Part shown: positions 60,356 to 64,000 of the stretch, piece after piece
Numbering within the stretch: the first letter of the stretch is position 1
Layout: each line of letters starts with the position of its first letter
NCBI GenBank assembly: GCA_018368455.1
Contig: JAGZEG010000001.1
Span: 256,043 to 320,042, forward strand
Source of the DNA: Coriobacteriia bacterium
GTDB taxonomy: Bacteria; Actinomycetota; Coriobacteriia; Coriobacteriales; UMGS124
Length of the DNA stretch: 64,000 nt
Reading direction: 5' to 3'
Position numbers and translations under genes: made by a program
Notes under the pieces: model-generated
The model's database searches: none
The model's input: the letters and a program-made list of their open reading frames with translations, nothing else
Told to the model about the DNA's origin: nothing

Positions 60356-61855
60356 GTGTCTGACAAGCCTCGCGTGCGCTTTGCGCCGTCCCCGACGGGA
60401 CGCCTGCACCTGGGCGGCGCCCGCACCGCCATCTACAACTGGGCCTTTGCCCGCGCCACCGGCGGCACGTTCGTGCTGCGCATCGACGATACCGACCCCG
60501 AGCGCTCGACGCAGGAGAACACGGACCAGATCTTGCGCTCCATGAAGTGGCTCGGCCTCACGTGGGACGAGGGCCCCGAGGTCGGCGGCGAGCACGGCCC
60601 CTACTACCAGACGCAGCGCGCCGACCACTACCAGGCCGCCCTTCAGAAGCTCATCGACACGGGCCACGCCTACCCCTGCTTCTGCACGCCCGAAGAGCTC
60701 GAGGCCTCCCGCGCGGCCGCCAAGGAGCGCGGCGACTCGTTCCAGGGCTACCAGCGCACGTGCCGCAACCTCGACCCCGCCGAGGCGCAGCGCCGCATTG
60801 ACGCCGGCGAGCCGCACGTGTGGCGCCTCAAGGTACCCGAGGACCGCGGCACCATCGTCGTGGACGACGCCGTGCACGGCCCCTGCGTGTTCGAAGCCAG
60901 CGAGCTCGACGACATGGTGCTCGTGCGCTCGGACGGCACGCCGACGTACAACTTTGCCACAGTCGTCGACGACGGCGAGATGGGCATCACGCACATCATC
61001 CGCGGCGACGACCACCTGTCGAACACGCCGCGCCAGGTTCTCGTGTTCGAGGCGCTGGGCTACCCCGTGCCAACGTTCGCCCACCTCTCAATGATTCTGG
61101 GCCCCGACGGCAAGAAGCTGTCGAAGCGCCACGGCGCCACGAGCGTCGAGGAGTACCGCGACCGCGGCTATCTGCCCGAGGCCATGGTCAACTACCTCGC
61201 CCTACTCGGCTGGTCGCTCGACGGCGAGACGACGATCGTGCCGCCCGAGCAGATCGGCCAGCACTTCTCGCTCGACCGCATCTCGAAGAACCCCTCCGTG
61301 TTCGACGAGAAGAAGCTCGACTGGATGAACGGCGAGTACCTGGCCGCCATGACGGACGAGCGCTTCTCGCGCGACGTCCTCGTACCGCTGCTCTCCGCAG
61401 CCGGCCTCGTGGACGCAGACGCCTACGACGAGCCAGGTCGCGCCGCCTGGTTCGACCTGCTGTCCTCCGTCCTCAAGCCGCGCACGACGCATCTGGGCGA
61501 CGTCGTCGACAAGGCTCGCTTCCTGTTTGAGGGCGAGCACGTCACGATGGACGAGACGTCCGTCGCCAAGAACCTCGCCAAGGACGGGGCGCTCGCCGTG
61601 CTCGACGCGGCCATCGCGGCGCTTGAGGCGCTGCCGGCAGATGCCTGGGAGCCGCAGGCCATCGATGGTGCGCTCGAGCCGCTGGCTGAGCAGCTCGGCA
61701 TCGGCAAGCGCAAGCTGTTCCAGCCCATCCGCGTCGCCGAGTGCGGCAACCAGGTCTCGCCGCCCCTGGGCGAGAGCATGGCGCTGCTCGGTCGCGACGT
61801 GGCGATCGCTCGCCTGCGCAACGCCCGCCCGCTCGCTCAGGTCAGCGAGGCGTAG
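60356..61855 (+). CDS. gltX: glutamyl-tRNA synthetase
   Basis: A 499-residue class I synthetase. HIGH-type motif FAPSPTGRLHLGGARTA near 8-24 and KMSKS-type KKLSKRHGATSVEEY near 255. A zinc-like CFCTPEELEASR region near 105. The GTG start has GGAG nine bases upstream; an earlier TTG (five codons up) has none. Most actinobacteria use a non-discriminating GltX with GatCAB; that cannot be told here. An intrinsic terminator follows. Confidence 0.96.
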   Translation: MSDKPRVRFAPSPTGRLHLGGARTAIYNWAFARATGGTFVLRIDDTDPERSTQENTDQILRSMKWLGLTWDEGPEVGGEHGPYYQTQRADHYQAALQKLIDTGHAYPCFCTPEELEASRAAAKERGDSFQGYQRTCRNLDPAEAQRRIDAGEPHVWRLKVPEDRGTIVVDDAVHGPCVFEASELDDMVLVRSDGTPTYNFATVVDDGEMGITHIIRGDDHLSNTPRQVLVFEALGYPVPTFAHLSMILGPDGKKLSKRHGATSVEEYRDRGYLPEAMVNYLALLGWSLDGETTIVPPEQIGQHFSLDRISKNPSVFDEKKLDWMNGEYLAAMTDERFSRDVLVPLLSAAGLVDADAYDEPGRAAWFDLLSSVLKPRTTHLGDVVDKARFLFEGEHVTMDETSVAKNLAKDGALAVLDAAIAALEALPADAWEPQAIDGALEPLAEQLGIGKRKLFQPIRVAECGNQVSPPLGESMALLGRDVAIARLRNARPLAQVSEA

Positions 61856-61892
61856 GTCGCTTTTCCGGCGCCGCACGCGCAACGGCACCGCC

Positions 61893-61933
61893 AACAGCCC
61901 GTCTGCATACCGCAGGCGGGCTGTTCTGATTTT
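61893..61933 (+). terminator. intrinsic terminator after gltX
   Basis: AACAGCCCG (61893-61901) pairs with CGGGCTGTT (61917-61925), with a further CTGC/GCAG inside; CTGATTTT follows. It separates gltX from the peptide-binding gene. The remaining 230 bases hold the next promoter (a TATGAT box at 62041-62046). Confidence 0.75.
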
Positions 61934-62167
61934 GGGAATATCATGCGCCGTTTCCACTCACGCTGTGCATAGATCCGCTTAAACGTTTCATCTGTGTAAA
62001 CCCATGCGTTTTGGCGAATGTTTCCTCCCGGTTTCACTACTATGATAACCTAAGCGAAGAACGACCTCAGTACGTTTTCGCGCTGTGGTCGTCACGTTTT
62101 GCCTCCCGCACCGGCAACGGCGCACGGAAGGCAATCCGTCCCTATTCAAGCAGGAGAAGGGAACTTC

Positions 62168-63859
62168 ATGAGCACCACGCACTCCATGCCCGCAATGAAT
62201 CGTCGCACGTTCATCGGCGGCGCCCTCGCCACCGGCGCCATGCTCGCCATGGCCGGCCGCGGCGCCACGGCCGCGCTTGCCGACGAGGCGACGGCCAATG
62301 CTGTCCAGGGCGGCGACCTTAAGTACTACCTGACGAACCCCGTCGGCATCGAGCCGTTCTCCGCCGAGGAGAACCAGGGCATCTCCGTCATCTACAACAC
62401 GTTCGACCCCCTGTGCACCTATGACTGGGAGAAGGGCGAGATCGTCCCGCTCGCGGCCGAGAGCTGGGATGTCAACGACGACGCCACGCAGTTCACGTTC
62501 CACCTGCGCCAGGGCGCCACGTTCCACAACGGCAATCCCGTGACGTCCAAGGACTTCAAGTACTCCTGGGAGCGTCTGTGCAAGAGCGACTTCAAGCCGT
62601 CCCCCTCGACGCTGGGCTATAAGCTCTCGCAGGTTAAGGGTGCCGACGAGATGATGAAGGGCGAGGCCACCGAGCTCGACGTCGAGTGCCCCGACGACTA
62701 CACGTTCGTCGTGAACCTCAAGGCCCCGTTCGCCGACTTCCCCTCCATCGCCGCCGAGGTTGCCGCCGCGCCCGTGCCGGCCGGCAGCACCGACACCGAG
62801 GAGGACTTCCAGAAGTTCCGCGTTGCCCCCATCGGCAACGGCCCCTTCATGATGGATGGCGAGTGGGTTGACTCGCAGTACATCAAGATCAAGCGCTACG
62901 ACGGCTACTGGGGCGAGAAGCCGTTCATCGACTCCGTGACGTTCTCCATCTACACGGACGATCAGACGGCGTGGACCGAGTTCATGGCCGGCAACCTCGA
63001 CTTCACGATCATCCCGTCCGGCCAGTTCCAGACGGCCACGACGATGTACGGCACGGCCGACGGCGACGGTCTGCTCGCCAACCCTGGCAAGCAGACGTTC
63101 AACGGCGACGAGTCGTCCATCTACTACATGCTGTGCAACAACAAGGACGACGTGATGAAGGACCCGAACGTCCGCATCGCCATCTCCTACGCCATGAACC
63201 GCCAGGCCATGTGCGACTCCATCTTCCAGGGCTTCCGCGCCCCGGCTTCCAACATCCTCGTTCCCGGCGTGCCCGGCTTCGAGGACGGCGCCTGGGACTT
63301 CTGTCCGCCCGAGGGTGACAAGGACAAGGCTGCCGAGTACTTCGACAAGGCCGGCTACACGCTGGGTGCCGACGGCAAGCGCGGCCTGAGCCTGACGCTG
63401 TCCTGCAACTCCGGTGCCTCCAACGAGGACATTATGACGATGGTCCAGGCCGACCTCGCCGCCTGCGGCGTCGACGCCACTGTTGACGTCCAGGAGTGGG
63501 CTGCCTACATCGACGCCGTCCAGGGCGGCACGTACCAGATCGGCCGTATGGGCTGGGTCATCCAGGTCCCCTATGCCGACGGCCTGCTGCAGCCGCTTCT
63601 GTACACCGGCTCGGGCGACAACAACTCGCAGTACAGCAACCCGGACTTCGACGCGGCCATCGACAAGGCCCGCACGATCGTCGACGACGAGGAGCGCATC
63701 AAGGCGTACCAGGAGGCCAACAAGATCGCAGCCGCCGACTTCCCCGTCATCCCGATGTTCTATTACAAGCACACCTACGTTGCGTCCGGGCGCGTCAACA
63801 ATATGTACCTCAACCCGGCGACGTACGCTCGCCTGACGCAGTGCTGGCTGACCGCATAA
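62168..63859 (+). CDS. oligopeptide ABC transporter, substrate-binding protein (OppA family)
   Basis: A 563-residue family 5 solute-binding protein. Tat-type signal MNRRTFIGGALATGAMLAMAG, then mature part from about residue 40. SBP_bac_5 blocks: EPFSAEENQGISVIYNTFDP, the CLAESW-like PLAAESWDVNDD, TFHLRQGATFHNGNPVTSKD and RIAISYAMNRQAM. The C-terminal lobe ends SGRVNNMYLNPATYARLTQC. GGAGAAGGG precedes the ATG. Permease and ATPase genes probably follow beyond the window. Confidence 0.9.
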   Translation: MSTTHSMPAMNRRTFIGGALATGAMLAMAGRGATAALADEATANAVQGGDLKYYLTNPVGIEPFSAEENQGISVIYNTFDPLCTYDWEKGEIVPLAAESWDVNDDATQFTFHLRQGATFHNGNPVTSKDFKYSWERLCKSDFKPSPSTLGYKLSQVKGADEMMKGEATELDVECPDDYTFVVNLKAPFADFPSIAAEVAAAPVPAGSTDTEEDFQKFRVAPIGNGPFMMDGEWVDSQYIKIKRYDGYWGEKPFIDSVTFSIYTDDQTAWTEFMAGNLDFTIIPSGQFQTATTMYGTADGDGLLANPGKQTFNGDESSIYYMLCNNKDDVMKDPNVRIAISYAMNRQAMCDSIFQGFRAPASNILVPGVPGFEDGAWDFCPPEGDKDKAAEYFDKAGYTLGADGKRGLSLTLSCNSGASNEDIMTMVQADLAACGVDATVDVQEWAAYIDAVQGGTYQIGRMGWVIQVPYADGLLQPLLYTGSGDNNSQYSNPDFDAAIDKARTIVDDEERIKAYQEANKIAAADFPVIPMFYYKHTYVASGRVNNMYLNPATYARLTQCWLTA

Positions 63860-63900
63860 GCTAAGCAACTGATCTGCGCATAGATCTGACAAGGAGCCTC

Positions 63901-63975
63901 TCCGGCAGTGAACTGCCTCCCAATTCTTGGACTCATTAAAGGAGACAAGGGTTGGGAGGCAGTTCTCGTGCCGGA
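63901..63975 (+). promoter_or_regulatory. long hairpin at the start of the next gene
   Basis: GAACTGCCTCCCAA (63910-63923) pairs with TTGGGAGGCAGTTC (63952-63965), extended outward by TCCGGCA/TGCCGGA (63901-63907 with 63969-63975) and inward by CTTG/CAAG. The right arm contains GGGAGG, the ribosome-binding site of the next start codon. It could repress translation or serve as an mRNA-stabilising element between OppA and the genes after it. Confidence 0.7.
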
Positions 63976-64000
63976 TCTCAGGGTCAAATACGATGAGGAG
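63968..64000 (+). CDS. start of a gene cut by the window edge
   Basis: GTG at 63968 lies eight bases after GGGAGG and the frame is open to the edge (first residues MPDLRVKYDEE). By position it could be part of the peptide ABC operon, but 11 residues do not identify it. Confidence 0.4.
   Translation, partial: MPDLRVKYDEE

Overview
The window is GC-rich chromosomal DNA with dense, short-spaced operons. Gene content and order point to an actinobacterium of the class Coriobacteriia (Collinsella/Olsenella/Atopobiaceae-like). The evidence is actinobacterial synteny (rpmF, a YceD/DUF177 gene and a SepIVA-like coiled-coil gene next to coaD), an Actinobacteria-style T-box before ileS, frequent GTG/TTG starts, and Tat-type signals on solute-binding proteins. 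The genus is an inference. I see no rRNA, tRNA, CRISPR array, integrase or transposase.

Layout. 1-5768 (-): rimP-nusA-ylxR-infB-rbfA-nrnA translation/transcription operon, nrnA cut by the window edge. 6042-7619 (-): lipoprotein with a duplicated domain. 8059-8911 (+): two tandem Nif11-like RiPP precursor genes and the fused remains of a third copy. 9009-9154: nested palindrome. 9168-13483 (-): leuS and guaB. 13709-17258 (+): degV, then a polar amino-acid ABC transporter (binding protein, permease, ATPase). 17507-24783 (-): T-box-ileS-lspA-rluD-GT2-hemH. 24889-28444 (-): L,D-transpeptidase and ftsH. 28642-29343 (+): HAD hydrolase. 29344-29737: two related, oppositely oriented, highly structured palindromic elements. 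29738-44948 (-): a long block of SRP (ffh, ftsY), smc, rnc, plsX, rpmF, yceD, sepIVA-like, coaD, rsmD, recG, fakA-like and asp23. 45222-48959 (+): rpmB, then an SQDG-type sulfolipid pair (SQD1/SqdB-like and SqdX-like) overlapping a patatin-like lipase. 48940-58559 (-): small ORF, thiN, thiED and thiM under a TPP riboswitch, fmdB, rsmB-fmt-def-priA. 58573-60180 (-): metK under a SAM-I riboswitch. 60356-63859 (+): gltX and an oligopeptide-binding protein. From 63968 a new gene starts under a long hairpin.

Most genes are housekeeping: translation, SRP targeting, cell-wall and lipid precursors, and DNA maintenance. Regulation is unusually readable. There is a transcription-attenuation T-box for isoleucine, a SAM-I riboswitch with its promoter just upstream, a TPP riboswitch, and many intrinsic terminators.

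The least ordinary parts are four. The first is the Nif11 RiPP cassette, which has no maturation genes beside it. The second is the pair of elements at 29.36-29.69 kb, which share two invariant 20-nt motifs while their flanking stems change in sequence but stay paired. The third is the sulfoquinovose/sulfolipid gene pair in what looks like a non-photosynthetic gut-type actinobacterium. The fourth is an IMP dehydrogenase of the Tritrichomonas foetus type.
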